64,000 nt of DNA from Pollenia angustigena. Taxonomy: Eukaryota > Arthropoda > Insecta > Diptera > Polleniidae. Below, one piece after another: positions 33,744-45,239 of the stretch (positions are counted from its first letter, which is position 1; each line of letters starts with the position of its first letter). The position numbers and the translations under genes were made by a program. The notes beneath the pieces are model-generated. The model searched no databases, was not told the DNA's origin, and saw nothing but the letters and a program-made list of their open reading frames with translations. The stretch lies in NCBI GenBank assembly GCA_930367215.1, contig OV884058.1, positions 198,666,208-198,730,207 of the forward strand. The letters are read 5' to 3'.

Positions 33744-34371
33744 TATACCCACACAACAATAGTGGAGAGGGTATTCTGCATTTGTGCTGATGTGCGTAAC
33801 GCCTTCAAGTATACCGATCGACTCAGAATCACTTTCTGTAACCATGTAACCTTGTGCGCAAAGGTTGAAGATAATTTGATAAAATTTGGGACATAGGTTC
33901 TTATTGGCACAAGGACCAAGGCTATTGAAAATGGGCCAAATCGTAGGACCACGAGGGAGGATAGGGGGAAATTTCTTCCTCTCAGAAACTATAAAACCGA
34001 TTTGAATGAAATTTAAAACACAGATAGAACCATATCTTTGTGGACACAAAAGGGATGCATTTTTTTAAAAATAGGACCACGAGGGGAGATAGGGGCTATT
34101 TCTGCATCTCAAACCGATTTTAATGAAATTTAAACCATAGATAGATCCATATCTATATGGACACATAAGCTATACAATTTTTCAAAAATAGGAACACAAG
34201 GGGAGGTAGGGGGCAGTTTCTGCCTCTCACAAACTTTCAAACCGATTTTAATGAAGTTTATAAATATAGATAAGTCCTTATTTATATGGACACATAAGCA
34301 TGATGTGTTTTTTAATACTGTGGTGTAGGGTATCATATTGTCGTGCTTGACTGACTAAACTTTCTTACTTG
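33744..34371 (+). mobile_element. DINE-1-like Helentron, subfamily A, copy 1
   Basis: It starts TATACCCACACAACAATAGT and GGAGAGGGTATT and runs through GGTTCTTATTGGCACAAGGA. Repeated body units contain CATATCTATATGGACACA. It ends GGGTATCATATTGTCGTGCT, TGACTGACTAAACTTTCTTA, CTTG. The frames on the minus strand are shared by all subfamily A copies in conceptual translation but show drift and stops, so they are not treated as genes. Confidence 0.85.
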
Positions 34372-34583
34372 TTTTACTTTATATAAGTTTCATACATTAT
34401 AATAGCAACCTTTACCTCATTTACAAAGAAAAGAAACCCTTTCAAAACATAGCTTAAACCGCTTTCACACTTATCTACAACTCTTTTACAAGATTTTTGC
34501 TCTCACAAAATCCAATGGCAACAAATATTAAATCTTTTTCACTACATTTTGCGTCTACACTATCAAAAACTTCAAATGAAAAT

Positions 34584-35033
34584 AAGTAAGAGTGATATAT
34601 TCGGCTGTGCCGAACCTTTGATATCCTCTACCTACAGTAAGAATATTTCCAGGGTAGGCTTTATATGGGACCTATGTGAAATCAAGTGTCGAATTTTGAC
34701 AAAGTGATTTATAGGCTTAATAGTCTTAATTTTATTGTAATATCATTATTTTTTACGGTTTAAGGCGTTCTAAAGTTTTTTGAGAGTGGGCTTTATATGG
34801 GACCAATACTAAATTATGGACCGATCTTCACAAAAGCTGACAGTGTTATTTCTAGTCATATGTATATATAAAATATAATAAACTTTGACAGACCAAAAAT
34901 GTGTAACGGTTTTAAACTACTAAAGTCTTTTTCGAGTGTTATATGGGGACTATGGTATATTTTGGATCGATCTTCACGAAATATGGTACGATTTCTACTT
35001 ATATAAAACGAATTTGCGCAAAATCTTATATCT
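34584..35033 (-). mobile_element. DINE-1-like subfamily B, truncated
   Basis: On the minus strand the 3' end reads GGATATCAAAGGTTCGGCAC, AGCCGAATATATCACTCTTA, CTTA. The body, with GGGCTTTATATGGGACCAAT, is shared with 57540-57740. It is cut at 35034 by the mariner-like element. Confidence 0.75.
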
Positions 35034-35902
35034 GGTGATTTTTAAGCTATGTATTATCTTTTTGGCAACACTGGTTTTAACAGCTGACTCACGTTTCGTG
35101 TTTTGTTTCACTGTCAAACATCTTCAGTTTGGTCTATAATTTAACCAAGAATCGTCTTACAAACGAACAACTCTTGCAAATTATTGAATTTTATTATCAA
35201 AATGCGTGCTCTGTTAAGAAAGTTCATCGCACGCTTCTTGTGTTCAGCGACGAAGCTCATTTTTGGCTGAATGGGTACGTTAACAAGCAGAACCGTCGAT
35301 TTTGGAGTGAAGATCAGCCAGAAGCATTGCAAGAGCTACCGATGCATCCAGAAAAAGTCACAGTTTGGTACGGTTTATTGGCTGGTTCAAATATGATGCG
35401 AATCGTAACGTAACTGTGAATGGTGAGCGCTACCGTGAGATGATATGCAACTTTTTTTGCCCAAAATGCAAGAGCTTGACTTGCATGACATGTGGTTTCA
35501 ACAAGACGGTGCCACATGCCACACAGCACGCTTAACAATTTCACGTTCGGGACCGGTCAATTTGCCGCCTAGATCGTTCGATTTGACGCCTTTAGACTAT
35601 TTTTTGTGGGGCTATGTTAAAGCTCATGCCTATACACACATGCCCGCATTAATTGACGCATTTGAAGACAACATTGAAGCATTTATTCATGAGATACCGG
35701 CCGAAGTATTGGAAAGAGTATGCCAAAATTGGACTAAGAGGATGGACCATTTGAGGTGCAGTCACGGTCAACATTTGCATGAAATAATCTTCAAAAATTA
35801 AATTATATGGACCGTACTATCGATTCAAATAAAGATTTCATGAATTTTGCTGAATTTTATGTGTTTTTTTTTAACTTTCCTATAGCTCTCAAAAAATCAC
35901 CC
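35034..35902 (+). mobile_element. Mariner-type (DD41D-like) element, degenerate
   Basis: The left end GGTGATTTTTAAGCTAT and right end ATAGCTCTCAAAAAATCACC are inverted with small changes. It contains the broken transposase at 35129-35801. The flanks no longer show a clear TA duplication. Confidence 0.7.
35129..35801 (+). pseudogene. Mariner-type transposase, DD41D-like, broken
   Basis: A helix-turn-helix-like N-terminal piece (LTNEQLLQIIEFYYQN, residues 10-25) is joined directly to the first catalytic block FSDEAHFWLNGYVNKQN (D41), so most of the DNA-binding region is deleted. The second block is WFQQDGATCHTA and the third is PPRSFDLTPLDYFLWG, giving a D-D-D triad. About 14 residues between the second and third blocks are missing compared with the related copy at 51850. 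A frameshift near 35393 and one in the T-run at 35450-35457 break the frame. No ATG begins it. The C-terminus (VCQNWTKRMDHLRCSHGQHL) is intact to a TAA. Confidence 0.85.
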
Positions 35903-36175
35903 ATTATAAATATGTGTTATAAAATGTGTTAAAAACATTTTACAACCTACACGGTTGTTTCAATTTTTGTTTGAAAACGTTGTCAAAAAGATTGCTGTCA
36001 GTTTATTGTAAGACAACAATATTGTTAGATATCTGATAATCGTCTGAGCACTCTTCGTTGTCATGAGCAGATCATTGCCAGATGTTGGAAGCTTATTTTT
36101 TAGTGTCAGATATGCGAAGTTTATGCATCTGACAATTCCCTTTTTCTATTGGCAATGCTGCAAATACATACGTAG

Positions 36176-36345
36176 CAGAGATGGATTAAGATTTTTAACC
36201 AATTCTGACGGTACCAATTTCCTATTTTCTGGCTCAACTCTTGATATTTATATTTAGAAAAAGAACTTGTTATTAATTATAAACATTTTTTTTTTTAAGA
36301 AATGTATCAAAAAAAAGGACAACTCCAGCATATTTTCCATCCCTG
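36176..36345. repeat. CAGRGATGG-type MITE relic
   Basis: CAGAGATGGA is inverted as TCCATCCCTG, 170 bp in all. It is the same end type as 38699, 41062 and 41637. No TSD was seen. Confidence 0.5.
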
Positions 36346-36503
36346 ATTTGCATGAGTGAAAAGAAAAACAAAAAAGGTTAAATTTTGCATAATTATAATT
36401 AATTTTATAAATTTTCATAGTAATTCGAATGTGTATTCTAAGTCAAATTACAATTTTAAAAGCTTTTATATTTTAATAGTCTTATTCCTTCAATATTTTC
36501 CAG

Positions 36504-36731
36504 CAGCCGTATTCTGTAATTCGCTTAGCCAAAGCTAAGTCTCGATCGCTAAAATGCCTTAAAGAACAGAAAACTTAAAAATTTTAACGATTACATTAAA
36601 AGTCAAAATTGCGGCGAATTAAATTTAGCGATGCACGTGACAGAATTGTATTCGTAATCGGAAACCGCTAAATCAACTTTATAGATTTTTAGCGATAGAG
36701 CTTTGGCTTAAGCGAATTACAGAATACGGCG
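36504..36731. repeat. MITE, GCCGTATTCTGTAATTCGC family
   Basis: CCGTATTCTGTAATTCGCTT is inverted at 36700-36730 with few changes, and AGCGAT words occur inside. The flanks show no clean duplication. Confidence 0.75.
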
Positions 36732-37129
36732 GCAGGAATATTTTCTATGCACTATCAGAATTAATAATTAATTTGAATGAAAATCAATGAAACTTATTTT
36801 AAACAACATAAAAACGCTATTGCTTTTTCTCTTCAATTAGAATATTTCCACTTTTACAATTTATAAAATTACTTTCAATTTTCATTTTCCGACAAAGTCT
36901 TAAAATAGATCTGGCAACTCTTGCCATGCAATTATCTGACAACCGTGTGAACTGTCAATTTTTGATGAATTTATTGCTGTCTGCCAATGAAATTGTATGG
37001 TTTTCGTACAAACGTCCGAACTGACAATTTTCTTTAGGTGGCAATTTTTTTTTGTTAGTATATTTTTAGAACATTGCGCCAAACCTTACATTATTATAAG
37101 ATCTGACCACCGTGTGTGCAAAGCTTAGA

Positions 37130-37890
37130 ACATTTTAGAAACTTATGTAATTTCATCACACCAGGGGTGCATTTTAACGGAGCATATTGAAGGTGGTAGC
37201 ATTTTTATACAATTACAAAAACAACTCAGGAAATTTTCATGTTGTTTTTGTAAAAATTGTATAACTGTTACCATCTGCTTTTTTGTTATTATTTTTAATT
37301 TTACTTATACCATCCGTGTAAACATGAAATAACTTACAACAGACTCTTATTTTTTTCTTTTAAATACGGAGAGAATTTCATATTATTTTGATTCTACAAA
37401 GTCGTAATACATTGTATTACCGTGTAAACTGGCCTTTAGTAAAATTTCAAAAAAATAGTGAGATCCATTCGACTGTCAAATTTCTTTACGTATTTTTGAC
37501 ATTTCCTAACAAATTGTTTGCTGCTATTATACATTTTGAAGTTATTTAAGATTTCGATATGTCGTACTATTAAAGGCCAGTTTACACGGTAATACAATGT
37601 ATTACGACTTTGTAGAATCAAACTATTATGAAATTCTCTCCGTGTTTAAAAGAAAAAAATAAAAATCTTTTGTAAGTATAGTTCATGTTTACACGGATGG
37701 TAAAAGTAAAATCCAAAATAATAACAAAAAATCAGATGGTTGCAGTTTTAAATATTTACAAAAACAACATGAAAATTTCCTGAGTTGATTTAAGTTGTTT
37801 TTGTAATCGTATAAAAATGCTATCACCTTCAATATACTCTGTTAAAATACACCTCTGGTGTGATGAGAATACATAAATTTCTAAAATGGT
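37130..37890. repeat. Large imperfect palindrome
   Basis: The left arm (37133-37440) is inverted at 37571-37865: TCATCACACCAGGGGTGCAT is answered by CACCTCTGGTGTGATGA, and CGTGTAAACTGGCCTTTA by TAAAGGCCAGTTTACACG. Spacer about 130 bp. It appears to be two related TA-target MITEs in opposite orientation. Confidence 0.75.
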
Positions 37891-38041
37891 TTAGAAAAAA
37901 ATCATTTACCGACCGCTTGTCAGATTTTGTATCCGTATTCTCTCTTACTCAATACATTTTCCTTTTACATGATAAGATTTTTCTCATTCTACATAATCTT
38001 TCGACATGTCGTAATACATTGTATTACCGTGTAAACTGGAC
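37574..38041. mobile_element. TA/TTAA-target MITE, long TIR
   Basis: AGGCCAGTTTACACGG followed by TAATACAATGTATTACGAC at the left is inverted at the right end (about 38008-38041). TTAA flanks both sides (37570-37573, 38042-38045). It forms the right arm of the larger palindrome. Confidence 0.75.
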
Positions 38042-38045
38042 TTAA

Positions 38046-38698
38046 GGGCTTACAAATCAGAGCAAGTTAAACTCTCTTTTTGGTTTAAAATGCTTTAAAA
38101 ATCTATAAATTAGTAAACATATAAACCATCTTTAAACGCATAATATTGGGCGTTTAAACTACCAATACAGACCATATGAATTTGATAAGATTTATCTTAG
38201 TGCTGCCACATATTATTTTTTTAACTACATATAATACATAGAAGACTGATTTTCAGTTGTTGAGTTTACACTACATATAAATTTAAGTTTAGTTTAACTA
38301 AACGAGCGTATAAGCTTTCACTAATTATAGTGTAGTAAGTATTATAGTGTTAAAGGGACTTTATCTATGTTCCACTGTATCTAATATATAAATTTACCTG
38401 TTGCTTAATGTTTTTAATACGTTGTGAGGAACATCATCATCATTATGTTGCTCAATTAAATAAATTGTTTTTTTTTTCTTAATTAGTTTTTGGGTTTTTC
38501 TTAAGTTTGTTTTTTTTTTTTTTGTTGTAAATAAATGGTGATTAATACAGTTTGAACACTTGAAAAATCTAAAACATTTTTATTTCACGTTTTATTTCAT
38601 TTATCATAATTTCAACACTTTCATTTTTATTCACTTAATTTTTCTTGTATCGCATGCTTTTATTTTCTTTTTGTTTTGCATTTTCAAAATTTTAAAAC
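38046..38698. other. No gene seen
   Basis: AT-rich, with T-runs at about 38465-38525. Confidence 0.45.
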
Positions 38699-39093
38699 AG
38701 GGATGGAAATTGGCATTTCTAGTTTTGAATTAACTTTTAGAATAAAATGTACTTTTTTAATTTCTTGAAACAACATCAGTTTTTAAATTTCATTTATGTT
38801 TTGGGCTGGACCATTTTCCATCAGAAGTTCTTATATGCAAAAATTAGAGGCCTTTTTTCTAAGAAATATATTTGTTTATAAAATATAAAGTGGTTTTAAT
38901 TAAAGTATTCTTCTGATCTTAAATATTCCAAAATTGAACTAAAAAATTTTCGAGCATTTTATTTAAAAAATAACATTTTTTTTTTTGTATAAATTTAAAA
39001 TTGTATCAAACAAGTCGCGAAAGTACTGCGGTACCAAAAACAATCAAATTGTATTAAAAAAAAGTAACAATTGTACCATGATTTCCATTCCTA
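38699..39093. repeat. CAGGGATGG-type MITE relic
   Basis: CAGGGATGGAAAT is inverted as ATTTCCATTCCTA. TTGTAC words near the right end are shared with the 41062 and 41637 elements. Confidence 0.5.
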
Positions 39094-39639
39094 TTATTAA
39101 AATATAAATTTCTCTTTGGAAAAAAATCAAGAAATTTTTATTGTTGTTTTCTTATCATGGAAAATAACGCACATACATACTCATACATACAAACTAATAT
39201 ACACAGTAGAGCAGAATAAAAAAATATTGTATGGGTAACAATTTCGTGATCGTTATAGAACTTTAAAAGGTACCTCATTAAAAAAGTACTTTTTTAAAGA
39301 AACTTTTTTTCTAACATTTTTTTTTATATGCATTGTACAGTTGTTCGCGTGAGTGGAATGGTTGTGGCTTCTTGATGGAGCACTAATTTAACCATAATAT
39401 AGTTGTTTAAATTTTCTTTAAAAAGAGTTTTGTTGGAGGTGACCATATTTAAACAATTTTTTTCCTAAGCAACCACTGCGTTTTTTCAGTGGTTGCTTAG
39501 GCCTTATCATAAAGATACATTACCTAAGGACTTAAGCAAGTCTCAAGATAATATTTAAATAAAATTGCAAAATCTTATTCTCTTTTACAAACACTCAGGC
39601 CTGGAATAGAATAAAGTAGTTGTTCTAGCATTTAACCCG
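39094..39639. other. No gene seen
   Basis: A short fragment near 39385-39450 resembles the TTTAACCATAATATGG repeat of FoldBack copy 2, and 39490-39520 carries GTGGTTGCTTAGGCC of repeat family X. Confidence 0.45.
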
Positions 39640-40268
39640 CTTCTTTAGTAGAACCAGAAAGCTAAATAAAAATATAAAATTTCCCGTATTTCCTTTTTTG
39701 GGTACTATATTTTTCCCCCATTAAAGTACCAAAAATTTCAGTATTGTAGTGGCAGCCCATAATTTACAAAAACGAATATGTTAATGAATGGAGGAAAATG
39801 TTTTATAAAAAAAGGACCAAAAATAGTTCCGATTTTCACCCCTTAAATGTTCGAATTTCGAAAAAGTACCAAATTCGTATACGTATTTTTATATATGTAT
39901 AAGTTTCGAATGTGGTATTAACTTTGTTTCATGTTTATTGGTTCAAAAGATAGTACTAAAATTCAGATTTTACCCGTTTACTCCCTAATAGGGCCGAATT
40001 TCAAAAGAGTACCAGACACCTTTCCGCTTATTTTTCTAAAGAACAACGATAATTATTACATTTATTTTGCATCTCTTTTAGTTTCTGAGATATAAGGTTA
40101 CCGAATTTTCCCGTTTTTACTTCTTTTACCCCCTAAACATTCGAATTTCCAAAAAAGTGGATCGATTTGGGGAGCTAGTCCAAATTTCAAGTTTCTAGGG
40201 TCAGCGGTTTGGGCTGGGCGATGATGAATGAGTCAGTCACTCACGCAACTCTTTTATATAGATATAGA
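39640..40268 (-). mobile_element. Helitron-like dispersed repeat, copy 2 (inverted)
   Basis: On the minus strand it starts TCTATATCTATATAAAAGAG and continues TTGCGTGAGTGACTGACTCA, matching 25329 onward. The match runs to GCGGGTTAAATGCTAGAA at the far end. The copy diverges after that point. Confidence 0.6.
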
Positions 40269-40427
40269 TTTTTTTTAATTTTACGTTAGGCCTGTCTAAG
40301 TGTTCAAACAGAGCTGCGTAGAGACCACATTTTTCATATTATTTGACATACAAATTAGTCGTAGAAAGCAGTCTTGAAATAATATCGAATTTATTTAGAG
40401 AACGCTTTTCTAACGTTCTCATACAGT

Positions 40428-40920
40428 GTTCCCATTTTAGTATAATTTCTGCTAGATTTAGCAGATTGAGTTGGGAATTTAAAAAAAAAAAAAAAAATAT
40501 GCTAACTGCTTTTTAGCGTATTTCCTTGTCAAAAAGCAGGGTTTTAAGCATATTATTACTTTTTAGAAAGGCAGAATTTTTTAGCAAATGTTGTTTCAAA
40601 GAAACTTACTATGATTATTTTCAAACAATTTTATATTCAAATTATTAATACTTCTTCGTTTTCGAATTATGTATCTATAATACTTTTTTTAAAAATGAAA
40701 TTCTTAATAAAATATATATTAAAACTCCTTTTTATTTAGCAGATTTTTAGCATTATATATTTAATAAAAATTCAGCAGATTTTTGGGATATTTTTTTTGT
40801 ACACATTTAACATATTTCTAGAAATTTTCAAATATTAAAAAATTTGATGTTTTAATCTTAGCATATTTTATTCGTTTTAGGTTTTAGCAGAATTTAGCAT
40901 ATTTTTTTTAAGTTTAATGA
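40428..40920. repeat. TTAGCAGA-rich segment
   Basis: Starts CAGTGTTCCCATTTTAG and has TTTAGCAGATTTTTAGCA-like words about ten times, resembling the crowded motifs of the hAT-like families here. I could not find a matching right end or TSD. Confidence 0.45.
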
Positions 40921-41061
40921 CTAATGACACTTATGACCTTATGACACTACATTTTTTATTCATTAATTGATAGAAAAAAACAGTAAATGCTAGAAAGAGC
41001 AAACTATAAAAAATGTAAACAAAGTTTTTTAGTTTTTTTTTCTCTTGTAATGGTTTTTTTT

Positions 41062-41249
41062 CAGGGATGGCGTTGAGAATTTTTAAAATTGTATTAACAA
41101 CTTTTAAAAATTGTACTTTTTTACCCTAATTGTACTAGTTAAAATTAATTTCATTTATGTTCTTAAAAAACACCACAAAAATGTATTATAAATCTTAGTT
41201 TAAAAAGTATCAGCAAAAAAGTACAATTGAAACAACTTAGCCATCCCTG
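41062..41249. mobile_element. CAGGGATGG-type MITE, 188 bp
   Basis: CAGGGATGGC and GCCATCCCTG are perfect inverted ends. The interior has GAATTTTTAAAATTGTA, shared with the right end of 41637-42187. The target lies in a T-run, so the TSD cannot be judged. Confidence 0.65.
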
Positions 41250-41636
41250 TTCTGTTAATTTTATTAAATGTTGCCAACTTTTTGTTTATGAGAAACCTAA
41301 AAACAGAAAACGGCAAATCGCTGAATTTGCCCACAAACTGCTGATTCAGCAACACTTTTAATATTTCAAGCCTGAAATGTCAATTTTAAGTTGAACAATT
41401 ATACATTTTTTTTGACATAACTTCATTTTTTATCGATAACTTTAGTAAAATTTTTGACAGTTTGCCATTTATCTCAATACAGCTGAACCCTTCGCACTTG
41501 GTAAATTTTTCTATTTCTTTATATTTGCACTGTTCACCAAAACAATGCATTAAAAATGTAGTGTCATAAGGGCTTAAATAACGACGTTTAAAGTTCTTGC
41601 GTTTTCGATTTCCAGAACACCTCTGAATGCTACTGT

Positions 41637-42187
41637 CAGGGATGGGTAAATTTATACAATTGTACTTTTTTTTAGGTACTTTGTATACTTGAAAAGTACA
41701 GTGGTACACCAATGGCTAATTTTGTACAATTAAGAAATTTTTCCAGTTTTAGTAATTTCATATTGCAACTCATAACTTCCGTCATATTTGCGAAGTTTTA
41801 AGAACAAAATTCCACTTTGAAAATTAATCTTTAAAATGGTTTAGTATAGTTTGTCCAGCAAAAATATAATCAATGGAAAAACTAATAGCTTAGTACCACT
41901 ATTAGTATAAATGTTATCAAAAGAATTCTTACATTTTTATAACATTAATTCGTAATTTTGAGTTCTTTCTGACATTGAAATATTAAAATCTAACAGAGGA
42001 ATATTATCAACTCCACATTCATCAGCAAATGTGAAAAGAATCGTTTCTTACAATAATATTCAGCCTTATCGTGGTTGGTGAATTTGAAACACGCCTTCGA
42101 TTGTTTCATAATAGATTAAACGAAATAAGTTCACGTTCTCTTTTAAAGGTTGTTGGTACAATTTTAAAATTCTCAATGCCACCCCTG
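41637..42187. mobile_element. CAGGGATGG-type hAT-like MITE, 551 bp
   Basis: The left end CAGGGATGGGTA and right end TGCCACCCCTG are inverted with changes. The flanks GCTACTGT (41629-41636) and GCTAATGT (42188-42195) match at 7 of 8. A 108-residue minus-strand frame (41386-41712) runs across its left end and is discussed under rejected items. Confidence 0.7.
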
Positions 42188-42195
42188 GCTAATGT

Positions 42196-44110
42196 ACTTT
42201 CATTTTATAAACAAAGAAAAAGCAAAAGAAAAAAAAAGTTAAACAGAGTTTGAAGTTACTGCCAACGTTTTAATTATGGGCTTTACAATTTTTGCATGAA
42301 GTTGAAGACTTAATACGGTTTGAACACTTTTTCGTCCTTTTAGTAGTTATGTGAGAATGAGAAAACTACTCAACCTCAACAGTTATTAACTCACTGATTT
42401 CGCATTATTAGCAACAACAATTATGCTTAGATAAATCTTAATTCAAACATATTTTTTAGACGGGCATCTAGAAGCCTTCAAAGTATATGCTAGAAGGTAA
42501 GGCTTTGCGGTTGGGGGGCCTTCTGTCTGCAACAAAAGCCTTTTAGAAGGCCTCTTAACTAATTTTTTCCCCCGTTGAGGACATTTTGACTTTTGAGGCT
42601 ATCTAATGGTTATTTCGATGTGGTGAGTATTAAAACAACAAATTTTTACAATTAGCATACTTTCGAATAACTTAAATTCGTTGAAAAAGCCCTCCGACTC
42701 GATTTTGTATTTACCGGTTTTAAAAATCTTAAAACGTTCAGTCTTGTATCTTACATTTTTAATCTTTCTATTACTATATGCCATAAGGGCAAATTAAAAA
42801 AAGGGGCATGAAAAGTGGTAAATAACTCAAAAGGGGTCAAATTTACACTTAAGGGTCACAACGGTAACGCTGCACGCACTACTTCAAACCAATGAGGAAG
42901 GGGAAACAAACACGTTACCAACTACATACAACTTTACTTATATTTTTGTATGTATGCATATATATGTTATAGATGTTTTATGCATGAAACGAACCTCAAC
43001 TCTTTAGGTACGTGATGGTTAGAGTAAATACATATGTTTGTATGAATGTAAAGTACGTTTCTGTTTCTTCTAAGTTATTATTTATTTGTTGTTTTGATTT
43101 TGTTTTACTTTTGTTCACTCCATTTTTTCCAATGATCGTACGCAAATAATGTAATGCACAATGTGGAACACCAAACAACAACAATATCAGTTGTAGTTGC
43201 GTTGTGTAGTATCTAATGTGTGTGTTTGGTTTTAAAAAGCACTCGTTGTATGTGTTTACAACAATTATTGTACTACACTAACGTTTTGTAACAACTAACG
43301 GGCGTTTTGTGCTTGTTGTACTCCAACGAACAAACGTCGACGAAATTGTTAGATACTAAAACGTGAAAGCATAAGCGTAGTTAAATTCACAAAAAAAAAA
43401 AAAAAAATTATAGCAACCACAAAAAAAATAGCAACAACAATTAAGTAAATATTAAACGTAAGCGCGATGAAAGTCGTGTTGTTTTTTCTTTTGTTTTTCG
43501 GATGTCAATATCACAATAAATGTTGCTGTTTCGATGATTTCTTTGTCTTTTTTCTATTAACCAGCTGTTAAAATATGTGAAAATATGAGAATAAATATCG
43601 TAGAAAACAAAAAAAAAACACACACACACACAAAGATAAACAATAATAAAATATCAAAACAAAATTTAAAGGCGCAACAGTAAAACGGATAAACACGTTA
43701 GCGGTGTAAAAAAAACACAGCCGTTTGTTAGAGAACCCGATATATGACTAAACTAGTCAAAAGTTTGGTTAACATCAAAAACCATACCCTACCAATCTAC
43801 TCTATTCTACTCAACTCTATACATACGAATGATATTATTATATGCATGTTTATATCAACATACCAGCGTTGCCACTTTCCGAATAATTTTTAAAAACTAT
43901 TTTTTTTTTTGGATTGCTTGGATAGTTTTTAAACCATTCCATTTCCATAACTTTTGTGTAATTTTACTTATTACAGAAATTAAACCTGTAATAAGCCAAC
44001 TTTTGTTTAAATTTCCCACAACCTTCACTTACACAAAATTATTTATGTTCTTTATAAGTTATTCGCTTACGTTATTTTTTGCGGTTAGGGCTCGTATTGT
44101 ACGTAACTGT
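42196..44110. other. 1.9 kb without a recognised feature
   Basis: 43050-43700 is rich in CAACAA, AACAACAATT and A-tracts, which in flies can mark untranslated leader or intron DNA. A (CA)n tract lies at about 43619-43632. No coding exon was recognised. Confidence 0.4.
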
Positions 44111-44123
44111 TTTGTATCTGGTT

Positions 44124-44645
44124 CAGTGTTCGAATCTACCAATGTTCGGTTTGGTAGATTTGTGGAAAACACAAACGCTAATAGTGTTTGTGTAGAAAAT
44201 CATTAAAAAGATAACGTTTCCCTGTTAGTCATCTTTCGAACACAAAAATGTTACTGTTTTTATCAAACTCAACAAAAGATGTGAACATTTAATTCCGTTC
44301 GGGGTTTTTTTTTTTGAAAATCCACAAACTTCAATGTGTTCGGTTCGGCTCGTTAATGTTCGACCCTTTTGGCTGGTAAAAAAAACCAATCATTTTTTAC
44401 AAAAACAAAATACACACACGAAAAAAAACATTATAGAACATTAAAATATAATGTTTGTCTACAGTATCACTACAATTGTTCTGTTTTTTAACGAAGAACC
44501 GAACATTATATAATGTAAATTTGTATGACAACTGTTCCGTTATCATTCGCTTGCATTGTCGATCGACTTTTGGTGTTTGTTAGTGAGGCGCAAATCAGCT
44601 GTTTGTCGTTGAAAATGCAGACGAACGATAGCTGTCGAACACCGG
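44124..44645. mobile_element. hAT-like MITE, CAGTGTTCGAAAA family, copy 2
   Basis: Starts CAGTGTTCGAATCTACC. Most of 44145-44510 is closely similar to 8230-8605. The right end is probably GCTGTCGAACACCG; the expected TTTTCGAACACTG is altered and no TSD is visible. The internal right part (44516-44630) differs from copy 1. Confidence 0.7.
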
Positions 44646-44850
44646 TTGGAAGGGTGGTGTGATTCAATATTTAAAGGGTTATTTGAGGAGACGTTGCACT
44701 ATGGGCTCCCCGACTAGTTTTTGAGGCAAAAAGTCCTTTTTTGTACATAACAATTTAAAAAAGTAACGATGGGATTTAATAGCTAATACATTGGGAAACT
44801 TATACTCAATTCCACTAAATTTCAAACGTCTAGCTGTTTCCAGTGATTAA

Positions 44851-45239
44851 TTGCCTCAAAAGCTGGTCACTGAGCCCACTGTGCAATGGTGTATTTGTAT
44901 GCTTCGTGCCAATAAGTTACCCTTTCATTTGTTCTTAACTTTAGATGGTTCTATTCGGGACCTAGACCATATTCCACAGTTGTTTGGTTGCAAACATAAA
45001 ATGACGGAGTTTTTTGTGAGCTGGCTGGTAATTTGCCTGACTTACCCAACAAATGTAGTCATGAACTAAGTATGGATCAAAAATACCTTTATGAGATATC
45101 TCAGGCTGTATTAACTACATGGTTTAAATACATATATGCACCGATTTGGTTCCCAATCGAGCAAAATTCATTGTTTAAAAAAGGAGTGAAACACATTTTC
45201 AACTGTTTATGTACTCTTGATTTTCAAACGAATATATGA
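44851..45239 (+). pseudogene. Relic of an insect dispersed-repeat protein of unknown function
   Basis: Two overlapping frames give TVQWCICMLRANKLPFHLFL, then LPNKCSHELSMDQKYLYEIS, then FKYIYAPIWFPIEQNSLFKK. In memory this order (VQW..LLHANELP, LSTDQ-YL, then VYAPxWFxIK) belongs to a protein family found many times in arthropod genomes and probably carried by a mobile element. The stretch that normally holds an HSRWLTTANR-like motif is deleted, and a frameshift near 45035-45069 separates the parts. I am fairly sure of the family likeness, not of its function. Confidence 0.6.

Noticed and set aside
33702..34336. Minus-strand frames shared by the DINE-like copies (also near 46839, 48919, 60319)
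   Set aside because: They recur because the repeats recur. Starts, stops and lengths vary between copies, and DINE-1-type elements are non-coding.
41386..41712. 108-residue minus-strand frame (possible small gene)
   Set aside because: Its first part lies inside the left end of a MITE (from 41637) and includes the repeat word TTGTACTTTTTTT. The rest has a gene-like amino-acid mix (RCSGNRKRKNFKRRYLSPYD) but no domain I know, no upstream continuation beyond the MITE and no splice evidence. A decayed gene or transposon fragment is possible, but I cannot support a call.
43050..43700. 5' untranslated leader of a nearby gene
   Set aside because: CAACAA-rich DNA is typical of fly leaders, but I see no promoter elements or coding start that would anchor it.
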